Below are positions 44,804 to 51,737 of a DNA stretch of 64,000 nucleotides, one piece after another. The notes under the pieces are model-generated. The model was not told the origin of the DNA, did not search any database, and worked only from the letters and a program-made list of their open reading frames with translations. The first letter of the stretch is position 1. Every line of letters begins with the position of its first letter. Source of the stretch: WTJO01 sp965660165 (GTDB taxonomy: Bacteria; Pseudomonadota; Alphaproteobacteria; Puniceispirillales; Puniceispirillaceae); contig CBFHYU010000001.1 of the NCBI GenBank assembly GCA_965660165.1, positions 200,932 to 264,931 of the forward strand. The letters are read 5' to 3'. The position numbers and the translations under genes were made by a program.

Positions 44804-45431
44804 CCTCTGCCCGTGTTTCAACCAGTTTCCAATTTGGATCAGCAAGGCTTATATCGCGCTCAAATACCCAAATATCGTTAAGTTCTGTTTCATCAAAACT
44901 TTCTTCTTCTATCACCACACCATCTTTATCGGTAAGTTTGCGAGATTGAATAGAGGTATATTTAACCGTTACAGATGCGATATTCTGGCTCACCGCCCCA
45001 TCTAGCACGGTAATATCCTGAATATCATGAATGGTGATAGACAGCTCATCACCATCTTTAGTGCGCTGTCTTATGCTCTCAGAAAATTCTTCATACAGAT
45101 CATATCCCAACAGACGACGTAAGCTAGCAATATCACCATCCGCAAACGCAGATAAGATCATGCCAAAAGCACTGCCTGCACCTTGTGTGAAGCTATCTTC
45201 AGAGAATTGCTTATCCAGCCTTTTTACCGCATCCAGCCCAACGCCATTCGCCTTTTCATCATGAAGCGAGACTATATTCTCTGCATCTGAGCTTCTCTCT
45301 GATACGGGGGAAGCAGCAGGTTTTTGCTCAAACCCTTCGCGCGAGCCTAAGATAGAGCGTAATCTGAAAATCAGAAAAACAGCGATGACGGCAAAAATCA
45401 ATATATCGACAAAAGGCATTTCAATTCCCAT
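44793..45431 (-). CDS. Tim44-domain membrane protein
   Basis: A 212-residue protein with one N-terminal transmembrane helix (about 7-24, VDILIFAVIAVFLIF) and a C-terminal Tim44-like domain (about 70-210, with the EDSFTQGAGSAFGMILSAFADGD start and the LRRLLGYDLYEEF element). The family resembles mitochondrial import Tim44 and is conserved in alphaproteobacteria near secB and fxsA, as here. In many relatives an mltA transglycosylase gene lies between Tim44 and Smr; here Smr overlaps Tim44 directly and no mltA is present. Confidence 0.9.
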   Translation of the reverse strand: MGIEMPFVDILIFAVIAVFLIFRLRSILGSREGFEQKPAASPVSERSSDAENIVSLHDEKANGVGLDAVKRLDKQFSEDSFTQGAGSAFGMILSAFADGDIASLRRLLGYDLYEEFSESIRQRTKDGDELSITIHDIQDITVLDGAVSQNIASVTVKYTSIQSRKLTDKDGVVIEEESFDETELNDIWVFERDISLADPNWKLVETRAEDDV

Positions 45432-45474
45432 TTAGAATGTCATGGCGGCGTAGTTATAACACCTAATTAGTCCC

Positions 45475-45504
45475 ATTATAGCGCAAAATCCATTCTTATG
45501 ACAC
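45475..45504 (-). promoter_or_regulatory. Candidate vegetative promoter of the Tim44-Smr-XRE unit
   Basis: On the minus strand GTGTCA (45499-45504) and a perfect TATAAT (45475-45480) are 18 bases apart. Transcription would begin about 37 bases before the Tim44-like ATG. This lies in the 230-base gap shared with the divergent fxsA gene. Confidence 0.45.
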
Positions 45505-45661
45505 TATTGCAATACATAAACACGTCTTGGCACAACGAAAAAATAAGGTGTTAGCATAATATACCGCTGATAGATATCATCATACACCTTGTTACACGGA
45601 CAGATAGTGCTTACTTATTAAATAGGAAGCCACGCCAAAAAGAACAAGCATGGGAGACAGA

Positions 45662-46177
45662 ATGTTTCTATACATTTTCATAATATTTCTTCTGTATGGG
45701 TGGATAGAATTTGAAATTCTGATGTTGATAAGCGACCAGATAGGGGGGCTTGCCAGCTTTTTAGGGGTGTTTCTAACAGCAATTATTGGCGTCTCTCTTC
45801 TAAAAAGTCAGTCGCGTCACGTAATGCAAGGGCTTCAATCTGGCGCTAACATGCAAGGTGGAGGCTTAATCGCCTCTCTTGCAAGCGGCATATCATTATT
45901 GCTTGGGGCGTTTTTAATGCTATTACCAGGCTATCTTACAGATGCGCTGGGGATAATCTGCTTTATTCCTGGCATAAGAACATTCATTGGAAGCGTTATT
46001 CTGTTGCGATTACGTTCGCTGAATATAGCCACCATGAACACATCATTCGCCAAAGGCCGCTTTTCAGGCTTTACAGCGTCAGGGGTTAACAATTCTGGAT
46101 TTGATCACACTAGAGATGAAGATAGCCATACCATAGAGGGTGATTTTACAGAAAAAACACTCTCAAAAAAACGTTAA
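45662..46177 (+). CDS. fxsA: FxsA-family membrane protein
   Basis: FxsA family (phage T7 exclusion suppressor) inner-membrane protein of 171 residues. It opens with a membrane helix (FLYIFIIFLLYGWIEFEIL), the conserved family start, followed by the amphipathic turn with SDQIGGLASFLGVFLTAIIG and two more hydrophobic segments to about 125; the tail is polar. The ATG at 45662 is preferred over that at 45650 because GGGAG lies six bases ahead of it. fxsA next to secB is characteristic of alphaproteobacteria. Confidence 0.88.
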   Translation: MFLYIFIIFLLYGWIEFEILMLISDQIGGLASFLGVFLTAIIGVSLLKSQSRHVMQGLQSGANMQGGGLIASLASGISLLLGAFLMLLPGYLTDALGIICFIPGIRTFIGSVILLRLRSLNIATMNTSFAKGRFSGFTASGVNNSGFDHTRDEDSHTIEGDFTEKTLSKKR

Positions 46178-46233
46178 TGGTTTTATAAACCACTATAACA
46201 ACAATTTTCATCTAACTAGAGGGATGCATCATT

Positions 46234-46776
46234 ATGGCGAAAGCACCAGAAAAAAAATCCAACGAGAAAAAATCCAACGAGAAAAATAATGAAACTGAAG
46301 CTGGCGCCCAGCAAGTTGCCCAACCTATTTTGCAGGTCAGAACACAATATGTAAAAGATTTGTCGTTTGAAAGTCCGTCAACACCACAAGCCTTTTTAGC
46401 AGGCGGGGAAGCCCCTCAGCTAGATTTAGGGGTAAATGTAAATGGCGAGAAAATTGACGACACCCATTATGAGCTAGTGCTTACGATTAAAGCAACAGCG
46501 AAAGTGGCAGATAAAGTCATGTTTGATCTTGAGCTGGATTATGCAGGTATTTTTGTGCCTGAACAGATTCCACCTGAAAATCTAAATGCGTTTTTGATGA
46601 TCGAAGGGCCTCGCACATTATTTCCCTTTGCACGGCAGGTCGTATCAAACGTGACCAGAGAAGGCGGCTTCATGCCTCTAAATCTTAATCCTATCGATTT
46701 CGTCCAGCTATTCAGACAGAATATGGCGGCGCGGGCAGAGGCGCAAAATGCCCAAAGCAGTGAGACATCAAACTAG
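46234..46776 (+). CDS. secB: Protein-export chaperone SecB
   Basis: Tetrameric export chaperone of 180 residues that holds preproteins unfolded for SecA. The SecB core begins near residue 30 (PILQVRTQYVKDLSFESP), with NVNGEKIDDTHYELVLTIKATAKV and the VSNVTREGGFMPLNLNPIDFVQLF C-terminal part. The first 28 residues are a hydrophilic Lys/Asn/Glu-rich extension made partly of a tandem repeat. GAGGG ahead of the ATG fits. Its TAG stop shares a CTAG with the convergent dnaQ stop. Confidence 0.96.
   Translation: MAKAPEKKSNEKKSNEKNNETEAGAQQVAQPILQVRTQYVKDLSFESPSTPQAFLAGGEAPQLDLGVNVNGEKIDDTHYELVLTIKATAKVADKVMFDLELDYAGIFVPEQIPPENLNAFLMIEGPRTLFPFARQVVSNVTREGGFMPLNLNPIDFVQLFRQNMAARAEAQNAQSSETSN
46252..46281 (+). 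repeat. 15-base tandem repeat in secB 5' coding region
   Basis: Two exact, adjacent 15-base units (AAAAAATCCAACGAG) encode two copies of KKSNE in the SecB N-terminal extension, with a degraded third copy after them. Length changes by slippage would stay in frame. This is probably neutral expansion of a disordered tail. Confidence 0.9.
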
Positions 46777-47495
46777 TCTTTTTGCGTGTCTGCATGAAAA
46801 ATAGCAGATGGCAGAGCCGATATCATTAGATTATGTGCGTCAAGCTCAGCTTGCGTTGGCTGATGGGGGCGGGCAGGACGGATAGGCCTATCAATAATGT
46901 GGAATCCAGCAAGCGTGTCACTATCTGCTTCTTGACTGGCAATATCTGAGCGCTCATTCTCATATGTAAGGTTGAATCCAGGTTCTTTTCCGCCCTCAAG
47001 CTCGACAAACACCTCGGCAAGCAGATGGGCATCTATTAGCGCACCATGCAGATCGCGATGGGTATTATCAATATCAAATCGGCGGCATAACGCATCAAGG
47101 CTGGCTTGAGCGCCAGGAAATTTCTGTCTAGCAAGCTGTAATGTATCAACCACCCTATCCATTGATATGGCTGGTTTTGCTAGCCTGTTTAACTCGGCAT
47201 TCAAAAACCCGACATCAAAAGGGGCATTATGGATAACCAGAATATCTGTGCCAATAAAGTCTAAAAATTCGCTGGCTATCTCAGCAAATTTTGGCTTATC
47301 TGCCAGATATTCTGAAGTGATGCCATGAACCTCAATAGCGCCAGCATCTATCTCTCGTTCGGGATTGACATACAGATGAATCCGCTCGCCTGTCAGGCTG
47401 TAATTGATCATTTCAACAGCCCCAATTTCAATAATTCTGTGGCCATCTTGGGGGGATAAGCCTGTTGTTTCTGTATCAAGAATTAAATGCCGCAT
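46773..47495 (-). CDS. dnaQ: DNA polymerase III epsilon subunit (proofreading exonuclease)
   Basis: 3'-5' exonuclease of 240 residues. ExoI is LDTETTGL at 6-13 with the two acidic metal ligands, ExoII is VIHNAPFDVGFLNAEL, and ExoIII-epsilon is HGALIDAHLLAEVF. The C-terminal region that tethers epsilon to the polymerase is present (about 190-240). It is oriented away from the predicted origin, with coaE and maf upstream, the standard alphaproteobacterial order. Confidence 0.95.
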   Translation of the reverse strand: MRHLILDTETTGLSPQDGHRIIEIGAVEMINYSLTGERIHLYVNPEREIDAGAIEVHGITSEYLADKPKFAEIASEFLDFIGTDILVIHNAPFDVGFLNAELNRLAKPAISMDRVVDTLQLARQKFPGAQASLDALCRRFDIDNTHRDLHGALIDAHLLAEVFVELEGGKEPGFNLTYENERSDIASQEADSDTLAGFHIIDRPIRPARPHQPTQAELDAHNLMISALPSAIFHADTQKD

Positions 47496-47523
47496 CTATT
47501 TCTGCTTTCGCTCTTTATTCTGC

Positions 47524-48126
47524 TCATAATATCGTGGCAAGCCATCTATTAAGCCTGCGTGATAGCTCTGCCCTGCCAAGCGCTGATGATAGCGTAAGAT
47601 CAGCATAGCGTCTTTTCTCTTTTTGTGGCCATTGCGCGTCCAATATATGATCAAATTTTTCTGCTGTCATAAAGGGACGAGATAAGGCACGTTTACGCTG
47701 GAGCCTTTCTGGCGCCCATACCACAATAATATAATCACATAGCGCATCACCAGATGTTTCGAATAATAGCGGCACATCAAATATCACAGCGCGTTGCTTG
47801 GTTTGTCTGGCAGCTATCAGAAATCTATGCCTGTGCTGATGAACAAGCGGGTGGATAATCTGTTCTAGCTGGTAACGCAAGTCAGCATGATGAAAAATGA
47901 TTTTGCCAAGCGCAGACCTGTCTATGCCTGCCGCTTCAGAGCCAATATTGCCAAACCTTTGGGCAGGAAAATGGGATAGAATTTGGCTGACCGCCTTGCC
48001 ATATGGGCCAAGCATTTCATGCACTGCTTTATCTGCATCATGCACCAACAACCCGTTCTGGCGACACATCTTAGCAATTGTTGATTTGCCCGTTGCGATT
48101 GAGCCTGTCAGACCAATAATTTTCAT
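47524..48126 (-). CDS. coaE: Dephospho-CoA kinase
   Basis: Last enzyme of coenzyme A synthesis, 200 residues. The P-loop is GLTGSIATGKST at 5-16; other family signatures are DADKAVHEMLGPYG and VIFDVPLLFETSGD. It overlaps the maf stop in an ATGA, so translation is likely coupled. dnaQ follows after 28 bases. Confidence 0.95.
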   Translation of the reverse strand: MKIIGLTGSIATGKSTIAKMCRQNGLLVHDADKAVHEMLGPYGKAVSQILSHFPAQRFGNIGSEAAGIDRSALGKIIFHHADLRYQLEQIIHPLVHQHRHRFLIAARQTKQRAVIFDVPLLFETSGDALCDYIIVVWAPERLQRKRALSRPFMTAEKFDHILDAQWPQKEKRRYADLTLSSALGRAELSRRLNRWLATIL

Positions 48127-48749
48127 TGATTCTGGCCTCTATATTCAAGCCCTCTTTGTCTCAAAAATGCTAGTAATGGCAGAAGAGGAAGCCCTAAAAT
48201 ATCAAAAAAATCACCTGAAATGCTCGAAAATAGATGGGCGCCACCACGCTCAAGCTGGTAGCACCCCACCGATGTGGTAAGCGCATCTTTATTTGCCATG
48301 CAATAGCTGGCAATCTCGTCATCACTTAGCTGTCTCATCGTCAGCTCTGAGATTGCAACATGATGCCAGATGCGCTGTTTGCCAAAATATATTACCGCCG
48401 CAGAAATTAGCTGATGGGTCACCCCTGCGAGCTGTCTTAATTGGTGTTCTGCAATTTCGGCTGTGTCCGCCTTACTATAAATTTGGCCATCACATACCAA
48501 TATCTGATCACATCCCAACACATAGCCATCATGGGTTAGTGCAATTTGCTGTGCTTTCAGCTCAGCTAGTATTTCAGCAATATCCTGAGGCGGAATATTA
48601 TCTGCCATGCCTGCCTGTTTCACTGCCTCTTCATCAATCTGAGCAGGCTGAGCTGTAAAGGCAATATGCATATCATCTAATAGCTTTTGACGTGTCGCTG
48701 AACCAGAGGCCAGAACCAAATCGCCATCTTTTAGAAAATATTTACGCAT
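48123..48749 (-). CDS. maf: Maf-like nucleotide pyrophosphatase
   Basis: Maf/Ham1-fold protein of 208 residues, a nucleotide pyrophosphatase of the septum-formation-inhibitor family. The N-terminus LVLASGSATRQKLLDDM is diagnostic, with AQIDEEAVKQ and LGCDQILVCDGQIYSKA following, and CYQLERGGAHLFSSISGDFFDILGLPLLPLL at the C-terminal side. Specificity among the Maf branches (UTP/dTTP or 7-methyl-GTP) cannot be told safely from sequence by eye. Confidence 0.92.
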   Translation of the reverse strand: MRKYFLKDGDLVLASGSATRQKLLDDMHIAFTAQPAQIDEEAVKQAGMADNIPPQDIAEILAELKAQQIALTHDGYVLGCDQILVCDGQIYSKADTAEIAEHQLRQLAGVTHQLISAAVIYFGKQRIWHHVAISELTMRQLSDDEIASYCMANKDALTTSVGCYQLERGGAHLFSSISGDFFDILGLPLLPLLAFLRQRGLEYRGQNQ

Positions 48750-48789
48750 TATTGGGCTTTCATCATTATGGGCATTGAGCGCTGATATA

Positions 48790-49614
48790 TTAAGCGTTTG
48801 CAGATTGATGTTCGGTATGAAGCTGGATGATAGCAGCAGCTGTTTCTTCTACGGATCTGTTAGATACATCCAAGATTGGCCAATGTTGCGAGGTAAATAG
48901 CGCACGAGCGGATGATAGCTCACGGTTTATTGAGGCTAAATCAGCATATTCTTCATTTTTATGGGCAGCCATATGGCGAAGCCTGTTTCGCCTTACACGG
49001 GCTAGGCGGCTAGCATCTGTGGTTAAGCCAACGACTAAAATACCAGATTTATCGGCAATATGGTGAAGCGGAAAGGGTACATGAGGTACTAGCGCATAAT
49101 TGGCAACCTTAAACCCGCGATGCGCGAGATACATTGATGTCGGCGTTTTTGATGTTCGAGACACACCAACAAGCAAAATCTGTGCGTCATCGAGCTTGTC
49201 GATATTTAGCCCATCATCATGTGTCACCGCAAATTCAACAGCGCTCATCCTGTCAAAATATGCTCTATCCAAACGATGCTGTCCGCCAGGCCTGCTATTC
49301 CGCTTATGGCCAAGTATATCACTGAGAAGGTCAACCACTGGATCCAATATTGGCACATTTGGCACATTATGGCGTTTACATACATCTATGATTTCTGCCC
49401 GAATTGCTTCGTTCATAATGGAATGTAGCACCAGACCTGGATTGGCCGATAGAGATTCAGCTACAGCCTTCACATGTTCAGAGCTTCGCACCAATGTCCA
49501 GATATATTCAGAGGTTTCTACCTGATTAAACTGAGCAAGAGAGGCGCGCGCAACTTGATGAACGGTCTCGCCTGTTGAATCTGAAACAAGATGGATATTT
49601 AATTGTGTCTTCAT
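48790..49614 (-). CDS. ppsR: PEP synthase/PPDK regulatory protein (DUF299)
   Basis: Bifunctional kinase-phosphorylase of 274 residues that regulates pyruvate,phosphate dikinase or PEP synthase. The N-terminus NIHLVSDSTGETVHQVARA and the P-loop VGVSRTSKTPTSMYLA are diagnostic. The ORF extends to 49695, but the ATG at 49614 starts directly at the conserved strand. It implies that the genome carries ppdK or ppsA, not seen here. This is the gene that borders the origin in Caulobacter, and here it flanks the candidate oriC. Confidence 0.93.
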   Translation of the reverse strand: MKTQLNIHLVSDSTGETVHQVARASLAQFNQVETSEYIWTLVRSSEHVKAVAESLSANPGLVLHSIMNEAIRAEIIDVCKRHNVPNVPILDPVVDLLSDILGHKRNSRPGGQHRLDRAYFDRMSAVEFAVTHDDGLNIDKLDDAQILLVGVSRTSKTPTSMYLAHRGFKVANYALVPHVPFPLHHIADKSGILVVGLTTDASRLARVRRNRLRHMAAHKNEEYADLASINRELSSARALFTSQHWPILDVSNRSVEETAAAIIQLHTEHQSANA

Positions 49615-49711
49615 TATACTCTTGGCAATGATTTCGTTACTCTGTTTTTGATTCCTAGCATAAATTAGACCAGCAGAACATGAACAATAATGCACAGCCT
49701 ATCTTTATAGC

Positions 49712-49720
49712 TGTGGATAA
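49712..49720 (-). promoter_or_regulatory. DnaA box, perfect consensus
   Basis: TGTGGATAA on the plus strand is the exact complement of the consensus TTATCCACA. It is the strongest initiator-protein site in the ppsR-hemE gap. Confidence 0.75.
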
Positions 49721-49874
49721 TCTTAATAAGTTTCAAAGAATAACATGTTAATCCCTTCTTTCCAGAATCTATCAACAGCATTGCAAAATGGGGAAAACAA
49801 ACACCCTAAAGACGTGAATTATGGGGGTAAGATGCGTTTTTGCCTGTTAATTGTTTAAAAAACACCTATCTTAA

Positions 49875-49883
49875 CGTGGATAA
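49875..49883 (-). promoter_or_regulatory. DnaA box, one mismatch
   Basis: CGTGGATAA on the plus strand reads TTATCCACG on the minus strand, differing from consensus at the last base only, a tolerated change. It is 155 bases closer to hemE than the perfect box and in the same orientation. Confidence 0.65.
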
Positions 49884-49886
49884 TTC

Positions 49887-49895
49887 TGGGGATAA
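49887..49895 (-). promoter_or_regulatory. DnaA box, one mismatch
   Basis: TGGGGATAA on the plus strand reads TTATCCCCA on the minus strand, one mismatch from consensus. Its start is 12 bases from that of the preceding box, so two DnaA molecules could bind side by side on the same face of the helix. Confidence 0.55.
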
Positions 49896-49986
49896 GATAG
49901 CAATTCACTGTAGATCAGCTATTCAGAGGCTCAACTAACAACCACAACCTTATTTAATAATCTTAATTATATTTAGATAAACAAAT

Positions 49987-49995
49987 TTCGGATAA
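49987..49995 (-). promoter_or_regulatory. Weak DnaA-box-like site beside hemE
   Basis: TTCGGATAA on the plus strand matches the box at seven of nine positions and lies at the edge of the AT-rich block, just before the hemE ATG. It could be a low-affinity site or chance. Confidence 0.3.
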
Positions 49996-50000
49996 CAGAT

Positions 50001-51026
50001 ATGACATTTCTTAGCACCCTAGCAGGTCAAAGACAGGATATACCGCCTATATGGATAATGAGACAGGCAGGACGATACCTACCAGAATATCGGCAGGTAA
50101 GGGAGACAGCTGATAATTTTATCAGTTTTTGTCTTGATTCTGATAAAGCTAGCGAAGTTACATTACAGCCTATAAGACGCTATGGCTTTGATGCAGCAAT
50201 TATTTTTTCTGATATTTTGCTTATTCCTTATGCGATGCAACGTAACGTTAGATTTATTCCTGGAACAGGTCCTGTTCTTACCAGATTAGATGAACAACCA
50301 GAATTATATCAGCCAGATGAAGCAGAAATTAACACCTTATTTGCGCCTATCAAAGATGCCATCATTAAGACTAAAACCGAGCTAAAAACATATAATACCC
50401 CACTAATTGGCTTTTCAGGTGCGCCGTGGACATTACTTACCTATATGGTTGAAGGTGGCAGCTCACGTGATTTTGCCAATAGTCGCCAACTTGTCTTTGA
50501 TAATTTCTTGCGATGTGAGGAAATAATCGAGATGTTGGTCAATCAAATCGTTGAGTTTTTGACGTTTCAGGCAAATTCAGGTGTTGAAATATTGATGCTG
50601 TTTGACAGCTGGGCAGGCGCAGTGCCTGCGGCATATCGCACTGAGCTGGTAATTAAGCCTCACAAAAGCATTATCGAAAAATTACGCGCACGGAATATCA
50701 CCCATCCTATCATCTCATTTCCTAAAGGGTTAGGTGAAGGGCTTATTAGCTATACAGAACAGCTAGATATAAATGCTGTTGCACTTGACCATATGACAGA
50801 TATTGGCTGGGCACATGCACATATCAGGCCTGAGCTTACCTTTCAGGGCAATCTTGATCCGCTTAGTGTGGTTGCAGGCGGAAGCCAAATGTTTAATGCT
50901 ATTGATAATTTACTCGAAATCATGAAAAACAGACCCTATATTTTTAATCTTGGGCATGGTGTTGTGCCGCATACCCCGCCTGAGCATGTTGGCCAGCTAG
51001 TATCTTATATCAGAAAAAACAGCTAG
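50001..51026 (+). CDS. hemE: Uroporphyrinogen decarboxylase
   Basis: Heme-pathway enzyme of 341 residues that converts uroporphyrinogen III to coproporphyrinogen III. The N-terminal signature PIWIMRQAGRYLPEYR is present, with the active-site Asp in DAAIIFSDILLIP and the GFSGAPWTLLTYM motif. The ATG follows directly after the predicted origin. hemJ, a later step in the pathway, follows after 24 bases. Its base composition looks somewhat richer in A and T than most genes here, as is common beside origins. Confidence 0.97.
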   Translation: MTFLSTLAGQRQDIPPIWIMRQAGRYLPEYRQVRETADNFISFCLDSDKASEVTLQPIRRYGFDAAIIFSDILLIPYAMQRNVRFIPGTGPVLTRLDEQPELYQPDEAEINTLFAPIKDAIIKTKTELKTYNTPLIGFSGAPWTLLTYMVEGGSSRDFANSRQLVFDNFLRCEEIIEMLVNQIVEFLTFQANSGVEILMLFDSWAGAVPAAYRTELVIKPHKSIIEKLRARNITHPIISFPKGLGEGLISYTEQLDINAVALDHMTDIGWAHAHIRPELTFQGNLDPLSVVAGGSQMFNAIDNLLEIMKNRPYIFNLGHGVVPHTPPEHVGQLVSYIRKNS

Positions 51027-51050
51027 CCCTTACAGGATGGAGATAAATAA

Positions 51051-51479
51051 ATGGATTATTTATGGCTTAAAGCATTGCATTTAATTTCTGTCATGTCATG
51101 GATGGCAGGTTTGCTTTATCTGCCTCGGCTATTTGTATATCACGCCCAAAGTGAGGTCGGGTCTGTTAGATCAGAAACCTATAAATTGATGGAACGCCGA
51201 TTACTAAAGGCAATTATGAATCCTGCCATGATCGCAAGTTGGGTTTTTGGATTATGGATGGTATATCTTAATCCCACATTGCTAGACTCTATTTGGATGT
51301 GGGTAAAAATTCTGGCTGTTATGTCAATGACTGCAAGCCATATGGTATTTGCACGGTTTCGCCGCCAGTTTGAGCAGGATATCGCAATTCGTAAAGATAG
51401 CCGGTATCGTATCTGGAACGAGGTACCAACGATATTGATGATCCTCATCATCATTATGGCAGTTGTCGAGCCATTTTAG
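51051..51479 (+). CDS. hemJ: Protoporphyrinogen IX oxidase HemJ
   Basis: Membrane protein of 142 residues of the HemJ (UPF0093) family, the oxidase used by most alphaproteobacteria in place of HemG or HemY. Four hydrophobic segments are visible. The conserved His of LWLKALHLISVMSWMAGLLYLPRLFVYH is in the first helix, and the Lys in WVKILAVMSMTASH in the third. GGAG eight bases ahead supports the start. hemE and hemJ form a unit for heme synthesis. Confidence 0.93.
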   Translation: MDYLWLKALHLISVMSWMAGLLYLPRLFVYHAQSEVGSVRSETYKLMERRLLKAIMNPAMIASWVFGLWMVYLNPTLLDSIWMWVKILAVMSMTASHMVFARFRRQFEQDIAIRKDSRYRIWNEVPTILMILIIIMAVVEPF

Positions 51480-51527
51480 CCTGACAATGCTGAAATATTG
51501 CGCAATTTCGTACCATTTCTGCAATTA

Positions 51528-51556
51528 TTGACTTTTCAGTGTTAAAAAGGTAGATT
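51528..51556 (+). promoter_or_regulatory. Candidate rho promoter with long leader
   Basis: TTGACT (51528-51533) and TAGATT (51551-51556) are 17 bases apart, matching the sigma-70 consensus at 5/6 and 4/6. Transcription would start near 51563, leaving a leader of about 175 nucleotides that includes a run of eight C near 51643. Long leaders are common for rho because the protein limits its own transcription. Confidence 0.5.
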
Positions 51557-51737
51557 TTTGCTCATAACGTACTGTTAGACTAGTTTGATATATTTGTTTC
51601 GCGCAGTTGCCGTTCGGTGTTTCGCCTTCAGATAGACGTAATACCACCCCCCCTAGAAGCTTGGTGACCTGTATTATAGGGCAGCAGGCAAGTGTTCCTA
51701 GTTATTTCCCTAATATCACCTAATCTCAAGGTTCATC

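Larger units (their letters stand above)
49615..50000. other. oriC: Probable chromosomal origin of replication (oriC)
   Basis: The only gap over 300 bases in the window lies between ppsR and hemE, the place of the Caulobacter origin. It contains a perfect DnaA box, two 8/9 matches and one 7/9 match, all in the same orientation, and a 38-base block (49951-49988) with only three G or C, a good unwinding element next to hemE. Two GANTC sites (49650 and 49765) could be CcrM targets. Genes diverge from it on both sides, and three parS sites lie 3.4, 5.0 and 7.0 kb away. No CtrA-type TTAA-N7-TTAA site was found. No ORF of note lies within. Confidence 0.75.

Noticed and set aside
49615..50000. CtrA boxes (TTAA-N7-TTAA) in the predicted origin
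   Set aside because: TTAA pairs occur but with spacers of four or five bases (for example near 49848 and 49955), not seven.
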